Part shown: positions 18,413-26,048 of the stretch, piece by piece | Layout of the letters: the number at the start of each line of letters is the position of its first letter | Position numbering within the stretch: position 1 is the first letter of the stretch | Source: Luteibaculum sp964627445 | GTDB lineage: Bacteria > Bacteroidota > Bacteroidia > Flavobacteriales_D > Luteibaculaceae | DNA length: 64,000 bases | Assembly (NCBI GenBank): GCA_964627445.1 | Contig: CAZVJF010000005.1 | Coordinates: 1-64,000 of the forward strand | Direction: 5' to 3' | The notes under the pieces: model-generated | Databases searched by the model: none | What the model was told of the DNA's origin: nothing | What the model saw: only the letters and a program-made list of their open reading frames with translations | Position numbers and translations under genes: made by a program

Positions 18413-19105
18413 CTACAAATGCAACCCACACTCCGTTTTGGGGCTGTTATTCCAGCGTCCGGTTCTATCGTCTCCCGGCACGGTGCAGTGCTCGCAGCCA
18501 ATAGAGGAATATCCACGCGAAATAAGCGGATGAAAAGGCAAATGGTGGCTGGAGATAAAGGCTTCGCGCTCTTCTTTGGTAATATCTAACAGTGGATAAA
18601 ACTTTAAAATCCCGCCTCTTTCTTCAAAAATATCCAGTGATTTACGGTGATCGCTTTGCCAACGCATCAATCCAGAAACCCAAACCTTGTGGTCTTTCTT
18701 TAACTCCTGCAAAGGCTCTACTTTGTTTACGGAGCAGCACAAATCGGGATCGCTCTTCCACATTTCCTCTTTGGTTGTTATGTCGTGTCGCCATTGCTCT
18801 GCACGCACTTCACGTACATTCAATTCATACAACTGCGTTAAATAGTCCTTGTAAATCAAGGTTTCTTTGAAGTGGTAGCCGGTGTCGATAAAAAGTACCT
18901 CCTGGGCTGGATTTACCTCAGAAAACAACTTGAGCAACAAAGCAGAGGTAGCCGCAAAGGAGGAGGTTAACATCACCTCTTCCCTATTAAAATCCTCGTA
19001 CAAGGCCGCTACGCGCTCCTTAGCGGTAAGCGTGTGGTACTTTTTATTTAATGCTGCTATTTCAGCTTCCGTAATGGTACTTTCTGTGGTTTCGTTGGCT
19101 AACAT
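18413..19105 (-). CDS. cysH: Adenylyl-/phosphoadenylyl-sulfate reductase
   Basis: This 230-residue protein matches CysH. The nucleotide-binding loop is SSFAATS (residues 48-54), followed by FIDTGYHF. The pair C123-C124 and the pair C204-x-x-C207 are the four ligands of the [4Fe-4S] cluster seen in the APS-reducing type. The catalytic C226 sits in KTECGLHL at the very end. It reduces activated sulfate to sulfite with thioredoxin or glutaredoxin. The cluster cysteines favour APS as substrate, but PAPS use cannot be excluded. It is the last gene of the sulfur cluster and has its own promoter box directly in front. Confidence 0.92.
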   Translation of the reverse strand: MLANETTESTITEAEIAALNKKYHTLTAKERVAALYEDFNREEVMLTSSFAATSALLLKLFSEVNPAQEVLFIDTGYHFKETLIYKDYLTQLYELNVREVRAEQWRHDITTKEEMWKSDPDLCCSVNKVEPLQELKKDHKVWVSGLMRWQSDHRKSLDIFEERGGILKFYPLLDITKEEREAFISSHHLPFHPLISRGYSSIGCEHCTVPGDDRTGRWNNSPKTECGLHL

Positions 19106-19110
19106 GGGCG

Positions 19111-19118
19111 CAAAGATA
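19111..19118 (-). promoter_or_regulatory. -7 promoter box placed directly before cysH
   Basis: On the minus strand it reads TATCTTTG, a full match to TAnnTTTG. It ends only five bases before the cysH ATG, so the transcript would start almost at the start codon and be leaderless or nearly so. No good -33 element was found. Confidence 0.45.
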
Positions 19119-19214
19119 GGTTTCTGTATTTATTAATCTAGTTAGTTAGTAGATTTTTGATCGACTATTTTCATAGTGGGATCTTGAATCGCATACGTGT
19201 CCTTCAGGTTTACG

Positions 19215-19293
19215 CGCAGGATTGCAAATCCTGCGGAGCAATGGCCAGCCGTGATAGCACAGGAACGCGCTACGCAGGGTTTGTAACCCTGCG
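19215..19293. repeat. Two REP-like palindromes
   Basis: 19215-19235 is a palindrome with arms CGCAGGATT and AATCCTGCG around TGC. 19273-19293 is a sister version with arms CGCAGGGTT and AACCCTGCG, opposite in asymmetry. They are 37 bp apart, in the gap between cysH and the ferredoxin reductase gene. The same family occurs in the left island, more than 14 kb away. The pair may also act as a transcription or mRNA-decay barrier between the two genes. Confidence 0.7.
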
Positions 19294-19332
19294 CTTACCC
19301 AAGCCCTGCTATGCACTTTAGTCCTGCACGAC

Positions 19333-20388
19333 TTATTCCACCGCCAATACACTTTCTTTTTTGGCTTCTTTTTTGGATCCATCAAACCCGGTTACGCCAT
19401 TCACGGTGGTGTACTTCATGACAAACTTTTTTTCTGGGTGGATGCGCTGGTAAGCATACTGCAAAGCCACCGTAGTCTCATGAAATCCGCTTAAAATAAG
19501 CTTCAGTTTACCGGGGTAGGTATTTACATCGCCTACTGCATAGATGCCGGGAATGTTGGTGCTATAGTCCAGGGCATTGTTTACCTTGATGGCGTTGCGC
19601 TCAATTTCTAAGCCCCAATCGGCAATGGGGCCCAGTTTAGGAGCCAATCCAAACAAGGGAATAAAATAATCGGTAGCTAGCTGGGTTACCATGCCGTCCT
19701 TATCTTTCACGTCCACCGCTTCTAATTGAGCAGAGCCATGCAGGTTTACCACTTCGGCCTCTGTTATAAGGTTCACCCTTCCCTCCTGCTTTCGCTGCAG
19801 TACTTTTTCTACCGAATCCAATGCACCGCGGAATTCCCTTCTTCGGTGAATGAGCGTTACACTAGCCGCAACATCCACCAAAAAGTTGGTCCAGTCTAGT
19901 GCGGAGTCTCCTCCACCCGCCAACACCACATGCTTATCGCGATATTTTTCTGGATCGCGTATTATGTAGTCCACACCTTTATCCTCGTAGGCCGTTATGT
20001 AGGCAATAGGCGGTTTGCGCGGCTCAAAAGAACCCAATCCTCCCGCAATAAATACCACCTTGGCATGATGCTGTGTACCCTTATTGGTGGTCACTACAAA
20101 GCTGCCATCGGCTTGTTTTTCAATATTTTGAGCACGCTCTCCCAACGTAAAACCGGGTTTAAATGGCGCTATTTGCTGCATTAAATTTTCTACCAAATCG
20201 CCCGCTAGTATTTCTGGATATGCGGGAATGTCGTAAATGGGTTTCTTAGGATAAATTTCTGCACACTGCCCACCAGGTTGCGGTAAGGCGTCAATCAGGT
20301 GCGATCGCAATTTCAGCAATCCGGCTTCAAACACGGTAAACAGTCCTACGGGACCGGCTCCAATGATGAGTACGTCTGTTTGTATCAT
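19333..20388 (-). CDS. Ferredoxin-NADP reductase, thioredoxin-reductase-like type
   Basis: This 351-residue flavoprotein has the FAD-binding Rossmann motif GAGPVGLFTVFEAG near the N-terminus, an NADP-binding GGGDSALDW in the middle, and the C-terminal FAD block YAVGDVNTYPGKLKLILSGFHE. The CxxC redox pair of thioredoxin reductase is absent from the NADP domain, as in YumC-type ferredoxin reductases. It would pass electrons from NADPH to ferredoxin. In this setting that ferredoxin probably feeds the sulfite reductase encoded upstream in the same cluster. The gene lies between REP palindromes and a tandem repeat. Confidence 0.85.
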   Translation of the reverse strand: MIQTDVLIIGAGPVGLFTVFEAGLLKLRSHLIDALPQPGGQCAEIYPKKPIYDIPAYPEILAGDLVENLMQQIAPFKPGFTLGERAQNIEKQADGSFVVTTNKGTQHHAKVVFIAGGLGSFEPRKPPIAYITAYEDKGVDYIIRDPEKYRDKHVVLAGGGDSALDWTNFLVDVAASVTLIHRRREFRGALDSVEKVLQRKQEGRVNLITEAEVVNLHGSAQLEAVDVKDKDGMVTQLATDYFIPLFGLAPKLGPIADWGLEIERNAIKVNNALDYSTNIPGIYAVGDVNTYPGKLKLILSGFHETTVALQYAYQRIHPEKKFVMKYTTVNGVTGFDGSKKEAKKESVLAVE

Positions 20389-20394
20389 TTGTTG

Positions 20395-20464
20395 GTTTCT
20401 AGTTGTCAGTTTCTAGTTATCAGTTTCTAGTTATCGGTTTTTAGTTGTGAGGTTTTAGATGTGG
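20395..20464. repeat. 14-bp tandem repeat, about five units
   Basis: Four clear units of the pattern GTTTCTAGTTATCA run from 20395 to 20450, with a decayed fifth up to 20464. The array fills the whole gap between the ferredoxin reductase start (20388) and the met8 stop (20466). Units one to three differ at one or two positions; unit four differs more. Such short arrays can vary in copy number by slippage. Confidence 0.8.
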
Positions 20465-20465
20465 G

Positions 20466-21038
20466 TTATCGCTTGTGCACCAAGCCCTGCGTAAGTTCAT
20501 TGAGGGCTTTTACCTTGTATTCAAAATCGTCTTTTAGGGTCTTGCGATAGTCGTTTAGGTGTTGGGCCAAATCATCCAAATCCTCAGGCAGCACATCCTC
20601 AAAAAACTCGCGCAAACGTTTGGCCAGTGTGGGACTTTTGCCATTGGTGGATATCGCCACTTTGATGTCACCTTTGGTTATGTTTCCACTGAGGTAAAAA
20701 TCGCATAGCTCGGGCGTATCGGCTACATTCACTAGAAGATTGGCAGCCTTTGCATCGGCATGCACTTGGCGGTTTAGCGCCGCATCGGCTGTACCGGCAA
20801 TAACCAGTTGTTTTCCGGCTAAATCGCTCGTTTCATATGCGCCAACACGCAGTTGCACATCGTGTAACCGGGCCAATGCCTTTAATTCCTCCCGAAATTC
20901 CTTAGCGACTACAGTTACCTGGGCATCGGGGCTGGACTTTAGCAGAAAACTGAGTTTCTCATATCCAACATAACCGCCTCCCACGATCAGCACCTGCAGT
21001 CGATTGAGTTTTAAAAAAACAGGGTATAACGTATTCAT
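20466..21038 (-). CDS. Precorrin-2 dehydrogenase / sirohydrochlorin ferrochelatase
   Basis: This 190-residue protein matches the N-terminal half of CysG and yeast Met8. It opens with LYPVFLKLNRLQVLIVGGGYVGYEKLSFLL, an NAD-binding Rossmann motif. Later come VVAKEF, NVADTPELCDFYLSGNITKGDIKVAISTNGKSPTLAKRLRE, the diagnostic block that includes the catalytic Asp. It oxidises precorrin-2 and inserts iron to make siroheme. The gene is 11 bp behind cobA and serves the sulfite reductase two genes upstream. The separate methyltransferase and dehydrogenase here replace the fused CysG of enterobacteria. Confidence 0.9.
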   Translation of the reverse strand: MNTLYPVFLKLNRLQVLIVGGGYVGYEKLSFLLKSSPDAQVTVVAKEFREELKALARLHDVQLRVGAYETSDLAGKQLVIAGTADAALNRQVHADAKAANLLVNVADTPELCDFYLSGNITKGDIKVAISTNGKSPTLAKRLREFFEDVLPEDLDDLAQHLNDYRKTLKDDFEYKVKALNELTQGLVHKR

Positions 21039-21049
21039 ATCCTTTCGAT

Positions 21050-21841
21050 TTACAGCGCAGCTTTTGCACTTTGGCCTACTAATGCTGCTACCTCTTTTTG
21101 TAATGCGGTTATCGTGTGTCGGTGCGCTACTGAGGCTCCCAGCACAATGATTGCTGGAGCTGCGATATCTTGCTGTGCTACCTCTGCCACAATGGTGCTT
21201 ACCGTACCAAAGGCTTGTTTGGCCTTGGCTGTGGTACCACTTTGCAATACCGCAACCGGCAGGTTGGATTTTCCGGCTGCCTTAAAAGCTGCAGTAATTT
21301 CCTGCAAATGCCCCAGCCCCATTAAAACCACAACCGTAGCGTTGCTCTGGGCAGCCAATGCAATATCGCTCGACAGTTGCCTGGCTTCGGTGGTACCGGT
21401 AATTACCCAAAAGCCCTCGGATATACCGCGCTGAGTTACGGGAATACCCGCAGCACCTGGCACAGCCGTTGCCGATGAAATACCGGGTATTACCGATACG
21501 GGAATACCAAAAGCCTCGGCCGCAAGGATCTCCTCACTGGCTCTTCCAAAAACGAAGGGGTCTCCTCCCTTTAATCGCACCACGTGACCATGCTGCAAGG
21601 CTTCGCTTATAATGAGTTGGTTAATTTCCTGTTGGCTTTTGTAGTGCTGGCCCTTGTGCTTGCCCACAAATATTTTGCGGGCTTGGGGTGCATATTGCAG
21701 CAGATCGTCATCCAAAAGGGCATCGTACAATACCACATTTGCTGCTTGCAGTGCTTTAACGCCCTTTAGCGTAAACAGCTCAAGGTCTCCTGGGCCTGCT
21801 CCAACCAGTGTTAAGCGTGGAATTACAGTTTGGGTTTTCAT
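21050..21841 (-). CDS. cobA: Uroporphyrinogen-III C-methyltransferase
   Basis: The product is 263 residues from the ATG at 21841, which overlaps the sulfite reductase stop as ATGA. A longer open frame upstream is rejected because it only reads into the previous gene. Motifs are LVGAGPGDLELFTLKGVKAL at the start, VVLYDALL, and VRLKGGDPFVFGRASEE, with GISSATAVPGAAGIPVTQRG in the middle. The enzyme uses two S-adenosylmethionine to convert uroporphyrinogen III to precorrin-2, the first step of siroheme formation. The ATGA overlap indicates translational coupling with its client enzyme. Confidence 0.93.
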   Translation of the reverse strand: MKTQTVIPRLTLVGAGPGDLELFTLKGVKALQAANVVLYDALLDDDLLQYAPQARKIFVGKHKGQHYKSQQEINQLIISEALQHGHVVRLKGGDPFVFGRASEEILAAEAFGIPVSVIPGISSATAVPGAAGIPVTQRGISEGFWVITGTTEARQLSSDIALAAQSNATVVVLMGLGHLQEITAAFKAAGKSNLPVAVLQSGTTAKAKQAFGTVSTIVAEVAQQDIAAPAIIVLGASVAHRHTITALQKEVAALVGQSAKAAL

Positions 21842-23931
21842 GGTTTTTTGCTTTTGTGGTACTGCTGCACCATATCGTTGAACTTCTTGGCTTGTGCCCA
21901 ATAGGCTGTTGCAAAAGCTTCGTTGGGCTTGTTTTGGTTAATCTGGTACACCAAATCATGGAAGGAAGAAAAGCCGTCTATCCTTATTTCCGTACCATAC
22001 ACGTCATCAAACTTGGCAATGAGATTGGCCTGGGTATTGCTCTGGTGGTTTTCGCTTAATAGCAAGGCTTTCGCTGCGTTGAGTAAACCAGCATAGCTGT
22101 AATAAATGCTATCTGCCCAGCGCGCTTTGGCCAAATCTTCTTCGGCAGCTTCTAGTTTTTCTTCGGCCTCCAGAAATAGCGTTGCAATGAGGTCTACCAC
22201 CACTCCAGCACACTCTCCTACCCCGATTTGTGGCTTAAAAGGTACCTGATGTCCCCAGTCTACCAGCTCTTCCTCAGTAAGGTTGGAAGTATCGGCCAGG
22301 GGTTTGAGTAAATCGTAGAAGTAGCGCTCGCCACGGCTATCGAAATAGGCCAGAAAATTGGCCGACTCCCTATGCGCGAGGTAATCGTCTAGCAGCACCC
22401 GTAAGGCCTGCGGACCGCGCTTCGAAGGAATTTTGATGACTTTGATAGCAAACCTACCCTGTCCATCGCCAACCACGCCACCACCCAAAAGCACTTGCAA
22501 GGCTGGAGCCACGTTTTTACCCGATTTTACCGTCATGCCTTGAAACCCAATGTGCGCCATCATGTGCTGCCCACACGAGTTCATGCAACCCGAAATTTTG
22601 ATGGCAATGTCTTCCTGCAAAAGCTGCGGATATTCTTCGGCCACCACGGTTTCCAATGCTTTAGCGATTCCGGTGCTATTGGATATACCCAAGTTGCAGG
22701 TGTCCGTACCCGGGCAAGCGGTAATGTCCGCCAAACTGTTGTATCCAGGCTGTGCCAGGTCTATGGCGTACAAACCGTTAAATAAAGCAGGCAGGGCGGC
22801 TTCTGGCACATTGCGTATTAGCAGGTTTTGGCGGAGGGTAAACCGCAGTTCATCCGTAGCAAAATCCTCAATAAGTTGGGCCAAACTGCGCGCCTGGTCG
22901 GTAGTGAAATTTCCTAATACCACGCGCACTCCTACCGCATACAAACCCGGCTGCTTTTGTGGATGGACGTTACTCTTTCGCCATGCATCGTAGGCATCGG
23001 CATCTACCGCGGTTTGACTTTGGTATTGCGGACTTAAAAAGAAAAGTTCTTCGGGCTCCTCGGGTAATGGTATGGGTACCTTTGCGTTGGGAAGCGCCTG
23101 CTTTTCGGCTGCCACCAATTCTAAAAACGCATCCAAACCGATCTCGTTGAGTAAAAACTTAAGCCGCGCTTTAAGTCTGCGGTTGCGCTCGCCATGTCTA
23201 TCAAACACGCGCAAAACGGCCTCAGTAAAGGGGATGACCTCATCTTCTGGCAAAAAATTATACACCACATCGGCCTGGCGGGGTTGCGAGCCCAATCCAC
23301 CTCCTAACAACACCTTAAAACCGCGTTTTTCCACGCCATTCACTACTTGTAGTTTAGGAATAAAACCCAGGTCGTGCATAAAAGTGAGGGCCGTGTCCTT
23401 TTCGCTGGAGGAAAAGGCAATTTTCACTTTTCGGCCCATTTCCTGGCAAATGGGGTTGCGCAAGAAATAGCGGGTTAAGGCTTCTGCGTATGGAGATACA
23501 TCAAATGCTTCATCGGGATCGATGCCTGCCCACTCGGATGCGGTAACGTTCCGAACGGTGTTACCGCAAGCTTCGCGCAGGGTTACTTCATCTTTTTCTA
23601 AATCGGCCCACAACTGAGGGGTATCGTCTAGACTTACGTAGTGAATTTGAATATCCTGCCGCGTAGTAATGTGTAAGTTCCCGTTGGAGTAGGTATCCGA
23701 AACTTGTGCTATTCTCCGCAACTGGCGCCCCGTTACTTTACCGTAGGGAAGCTTTATGCGTATCATTTGCACGCCTTCCTGGCGCTGGCCGTACACACCA
23801 CGCGCCAAACGTAGACTACGAAACTTCTCTTCGTCTATTGTTCCTTCTTTAAAGCGCGCTATCTTGTTCGCTAAATCTAGGATGTCCTTTTCCACTACGG
23901 GGTTTTCCAACTCCGTTCTAAAACTCTGCAT
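21838..23931 (-). CDS. Ferredoxin-type sulfite reductase with HEPN-like tail
   Basis: This 697-residue hemoprotein has two ferrodoxin-like repeats and the siroheme/[4Fe-4S] ligands C406-x5-C412 (TACPGTDTC) and C449-x3-C453 (SGCMNSC). The blocks NLHITTRQDIQIH and GNTVRNVTASEW also fit the nitrite/sulfite reductase family. In this sulfur cluster, reduction of sulfite to sulfide is the expected reaction. About 120 residues after residue 575 are extra: a helical, Glu/Ala/Tyr-rich segment (EEKLEAAEEDLAKARWADSIYYSYAGLL) that looks like a HEPN domain. Its role is unknown. The N-terminal active-site Arg/Lys set is present. Nitrite reductase activity cannot be excluded from sequence. Confidence 0.88.
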   Translation of the reverse strand: MQSFRTELENPVVEKDILDLANKIARFKEGTIDEEKFRSLRLARGVYGQRQEGVQMIRIKLPYGKVTGRQLRRIAQVSDTYSNGNLHITTRQDIQIHYVSLDDTPQLWADLEKDEVTLREACGNTVRNVTASEWAGIDPDEAFDVSPYAEALTRYFLRNPICQEMGRKVKIAFSSSEKDTALTFMHDLGFIPKLQVVNGVEKRGFKVLLGGGLGSQPRQADVVYNFLPEDEVIPFTEAVLRVFDRHGERNRRLKARLKFLLNEIGLDAFLELVAAEKQALPNAKVPIPLPEEPEELFFLSPQYQSQTAVDADAYDAWRKSNVHPQKQPGLYAVGVRVVLGNFTTDQARSLAQLIEDFATDELRFTLRQNLLIRNVPEAALPALFNGLYAIDLAQPGYNSLADITACPGTDTCNLGISNSTGIAKALETVVAEEYPQLLQEDIAIKISGCMNSCGQHMMAHIGFQGMTVKSGKNVAPALQVLLGGGVVGDGQGRFAIKVIKIPSKRGPQALRVLLDDYLAHRESANFLAYFDSRGERYFYDLLKPLADTSNLTEEELVDWGHQVPFKPQIGVGECAGVVVDLIATLFLEAEEKLEAAEEDLAKARWADSIYYSYAGLLNAAKALLLSENHQSNTQANLIAKFDDVYGTEIRIDGFSSFHDLVYQINQNKPNEAFATAYWAQAKKFNDMVQQYHKSKKP

Positions 23932-23954
23932 TGCTAATATTTTAAAGGGTTAGC

Positions 23955-25112
23955 TTAATATTTGGCCAAACTGGTGTCTATGAGGTCGGCATAGGCCAAA
24001 ATGCCCCCTTTGAGATTGTAGAGATTTTTAAATCCAAACTTTTTTTCGAGCTGGCGTATAGCATCGGCACTGCGCTTTCCGCTGCGGCAGTGGATGACCA
24101 CGTCTTTCTCCGAGGCGATCTCATCCACCTGGTCCAAAACGGTTTTAAGAGGAATCAGCTTCGCATCCAGGTTGGAAATTTCGTACTCGTAGGGTTCGCG
24201 CACATCAATCAACTGAAAGTCTTTTCCGCTGTCCTGCCATTGTGCTAATTCTTCTACGGTTATTTCCTTTACGCCACTTTCTTCTTTTTTATGCACCCGT
24301 AGGCCGCAAAAGTGCTCGTAATCGATGAGCTCTGTTTGGGTCGGGTTTTCTCCATTGAGTGGATTGCTGGGATCGCGGTGTACTTTGAGGGTGCGTGTTT
24401 CAAAGGTTAGCGCGTCAAAAAGGAACATGCGCCCCACCAAGGGTTCGCCTATGCCGGTAAGTACTTTAATGACTTCGTTGGCTTGAAGGGTACCCAAAAT
24501 TCCTGGCAACACACCAATAACACCCCCTTCAGCACAAGAAGGAACCAAACCGGGAGGTGGTGGTGTGGGGAATAAATCGCGGTAGTTGGGACCTACCGTT
24601 CCGTCTTCATTTTTGTAGTTAAACACAGAAACCTGGCCATCAAAACGGAAAATGGAGGCATACACATTCACTTTATCCAAGAGCACACAAGCATCGTTTA
24701 CAAGGTAGCGGGTAGGAAAATTATCGGTTCCATCGGCCACCACATCGTAGTCTTTTATAATGTCTAGCGCGTTTTGTGAGGTAAGCTGGGTGTTGTAGGT
24801 TTTAATGGTGATGTGAGGATTGAGACCTTCCAACCGCTTTTTGGCTGCCTCTACCTTGGGGGTACCCACATCGTCAACAGAAAATAACACCTGGCGTTGC
24901 AAGTTGCTATCGTCTACCACATCAAAATCTACAATACCGAGGGTACCCACACCTGCGGCTGCCAGGTATTGCAGGAGCGGTGCGCCCAATCCACCCGAAC
25001 CTACTACCAATACCTTGGCTTCTTTAAGCTTGCGCTGTCCGGCAATGTTAAACTCAGGTATAATAAGGTGGCGACTGTAGCGCTCTAATTCTGCTTTTGA
25101 AAAGGTTGTCAT
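23955..25112 (-). CDS. moeB: MoeB/ThiF-like adenylyltransferase with rhodanese domain
   Basis: This 385-residue protein begins at the ATG at 25112, chosen because the E1-like domain starts there (SKAELERYSRHLIIPEF). The nucleotide loop is VVGSGGLGAPLLQYL (about 36-50), followed by VDFDVVDDSNLQRQ. A C-terminal rhodanese domain carries the active-site C342 in HCRSGKRS. Such fusions adenylate the C-terminal glycine of a ubiquitin-like carrier and then transfer persulfide sulfur to give a thiocarboxylate. Its partner is the carrier gene 46 bp upstream. In this cluster it should load the CysO-like protein for cysteine synthesis, though molybdopterin synthesis is a known role of close relatives. 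Confidence 0.9.
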   Translation of the reverse strand: MTTFSKAELERYSRHLIIPEFNIAGQRKLKEAKVLVVGSGGLGAPLLQYLAAAGVGTLGIVDFDVVDDSNLQRQVLFSVDDVGTPKVEAAKKRLEGLNPHITIKTYNTQLTSQNALDIIKDYDVVADGTDNFPTRYLVNDACVLLDKVNVYASIFRFDGQVSVFNYKNEDGTVGPNYRDLFPTPPPPGLVPSCAEGGVIGVLPGILGTLQANEVIKVLTGIGEPLVGRMFLFDALTFETRTLKVHRDPSNPLNGENPTQTELIDYEHFCGLRVHKKEESGVKEITVEELAQWQDSGKDFQLIDVREPYEYEISNLDAKLIPLKTVLDQVDEIASEKDVVIHCRSGKRSADAIRQLEKKFGFKNLYNLKGGILAYADLIDTSLAKY

Positions 25113-25158
25113 GGTATAATGCCTTCTTGTTTCTGTAGTTCGTTTTGTCTTAGTTGCC

Positions 25159-25437
25159 TTACGCAATGCCACCCGCTATGGCTGGAATAATGCTTATAAC
25201 GCTGTCTTGCGCCACTTCGGTCGCCTCGTTGTTTAGGGCTTTTATATCCTCGTCTCCTACGTAAATGCGTACAAAAGAGCGCAAGTTTCCCGATTCATCA
25301 AACAATTGATTTTTTAAGTCGGGATATTGCTTTGCTGCTTCTTCAATAGACTGCAACACCGTGCGTGCCTCGGTAGCGATAGACGATTGGTTGTTGGTGA
25401 ATTTCCTAAGGGGTGATGGAATTTTTACTGTTGCCAT
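25159..25437 (-). CDS. CysO/MoaD-like sulfur carrier protein ending GG-IA
   Basis: This 92-residue protein has the beta-grasp layout of MoaD, ThiS and CysO: MATVKIPSPLRKFT at the start, an internal FVRIYVGDEDIKALNNE and the tail DSVISIIPAIAGGIA. Carriers normally end in Gly-Gly so that the terminal carboxylate can be adenylated and thiolated. Here G89-G90 is followed by Ile-Ala, so two residues have to be removed first. A JAMM protease is encoded just upstream and could do so, as for QbsE/QbsD. The neighbouring CysM- and MoeB-like genes support a role as sulfur donor in cysteine synthesis. Confidence 0.88.
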   Translation of the reverse strand: MATVKIPSPLRKFTNNQSSIATEARTVLQSIEEAAKQYPDLKNQLFDESGNLRSFVRIYVGDEDIKALNNEATEVAQDSVISIIPAIAGGIA

Positions 25438-25470
25438 GGTTGGTTTGATTTTACGAGTTATTGGAAAAAA

Positions 25471-25584
25471 TTACTTTTTAAAAATGGGTGTGGTTAATGC
25501 CGTGGCCCACAAATCGAGGTACAGCACCACGGTTTTCCACTGCTTGTAGCCTTTAACGGTAAGTTTATTGATTGCTCTTTTCAT
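25471..25584 (-). CDS. Unrecognised 37-residue ORF inside the cysteine operon
   Basis: An ATG at 25584 opens a 37-codon frame ending at TAA 25471-25473, in the 168-bp gap between the protease and carrier genes. The product begins MKRAINKLTVKGYKQWK and continues with a short hydrophobic, aromatic segment (VVLYLDLWATALTT) and the basic end PIFKK. It is basic at both ends and could be a small membrane-associated or partner protein. It starts 22 bp after the protease stop and ends 33 bp before the carrier start, the spacing of an operon gene. I do not recognise a family. Confidence 0.4.
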   Translation of the reverse strand: MKRAINKLTVKGYKQWKTVVLYLDLWATALTTPIFKK

Positions 25585-25605
25585 AATCTGTACAGGTTTA
25601 TAAAG

Positions 25606-26046
25606 CTACAGCGTATGGGCCGCGGTAGCTGGGGTAATTACTTTTTCTTCTTCAAACTGGTGGTTAGCGTTGAGTTGCCAGGATGTTAGTTCGGCTGCCT
25701 TCCCCTCTTGTACCGAGAGGATGACATAGGAGAAGAAAGGCATGGCGCTTTTTAAATCGTGCTCCGAGGGTTTGGCTGGATGATTGGGATGCGAATGGTA
25801 CACCCCCAAAAGCTGCAAGCCCTTTTCATCGGCATAATTTTCGGCATCGAGGTAGTCTTTGGGCGACACCTCAAAACGTCTGCGCTGGTCACCTTCTTTA
25901 GAGTTTACCACGGGACGCACTTCGCTAATCTCTCGAATGTCGCCATCCGTACCGTACATAAAACCTACGCCCTCGTTGGGAAATGCCTCCTCTAGATGTT
26001 GGATTAATGCTTGCACGCTCGATGCGGTAAATGCTACTGTGTTCAT
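25606..26046 (-). CDS. Mec-like JAMM/MPN+ metalloprotease
   Basis: This 146-residue protein has the full JAMM zinc-protease signature: E25 in NEGVGF, then H84-x-H86-x7-S94-x2-D97 in YHSHPNHPAKPSEHD. It matches Mec of mycobacteria and other bacterial carrier proteases. Mec hydrolyses the bond between the CysO Gly-Gly and the newly added cysteine. In this operon the enzyme may also trim the Ile-Ala tail of the carrier. The gene starts 2 bp behind the cysM stop. It is probably cytoplasmic; no signal peptide is seen. Confidence 0.9.
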   Translation of the reverse strand: MNTVAFTASSVQALIQHLEEAFPNEGVGFMYGTDGDIREISEVRPVVNSKEGDQRRRFEVSPKDYLDAENYADEKGLQLLGVYHSHPNHPAKPSEHDLKSAMPFFSYVILSVQEGKAAELTSWQLNANHQFEEEKVITPATAAHTL

Positions 26047-26048
26047 GC

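Noticed and set aside
19146..19385. 79-codon minus-strand ORF
   Set aside because: It is built mainly from the two REP palindromes and overlaps the ferredoxin reductase end.
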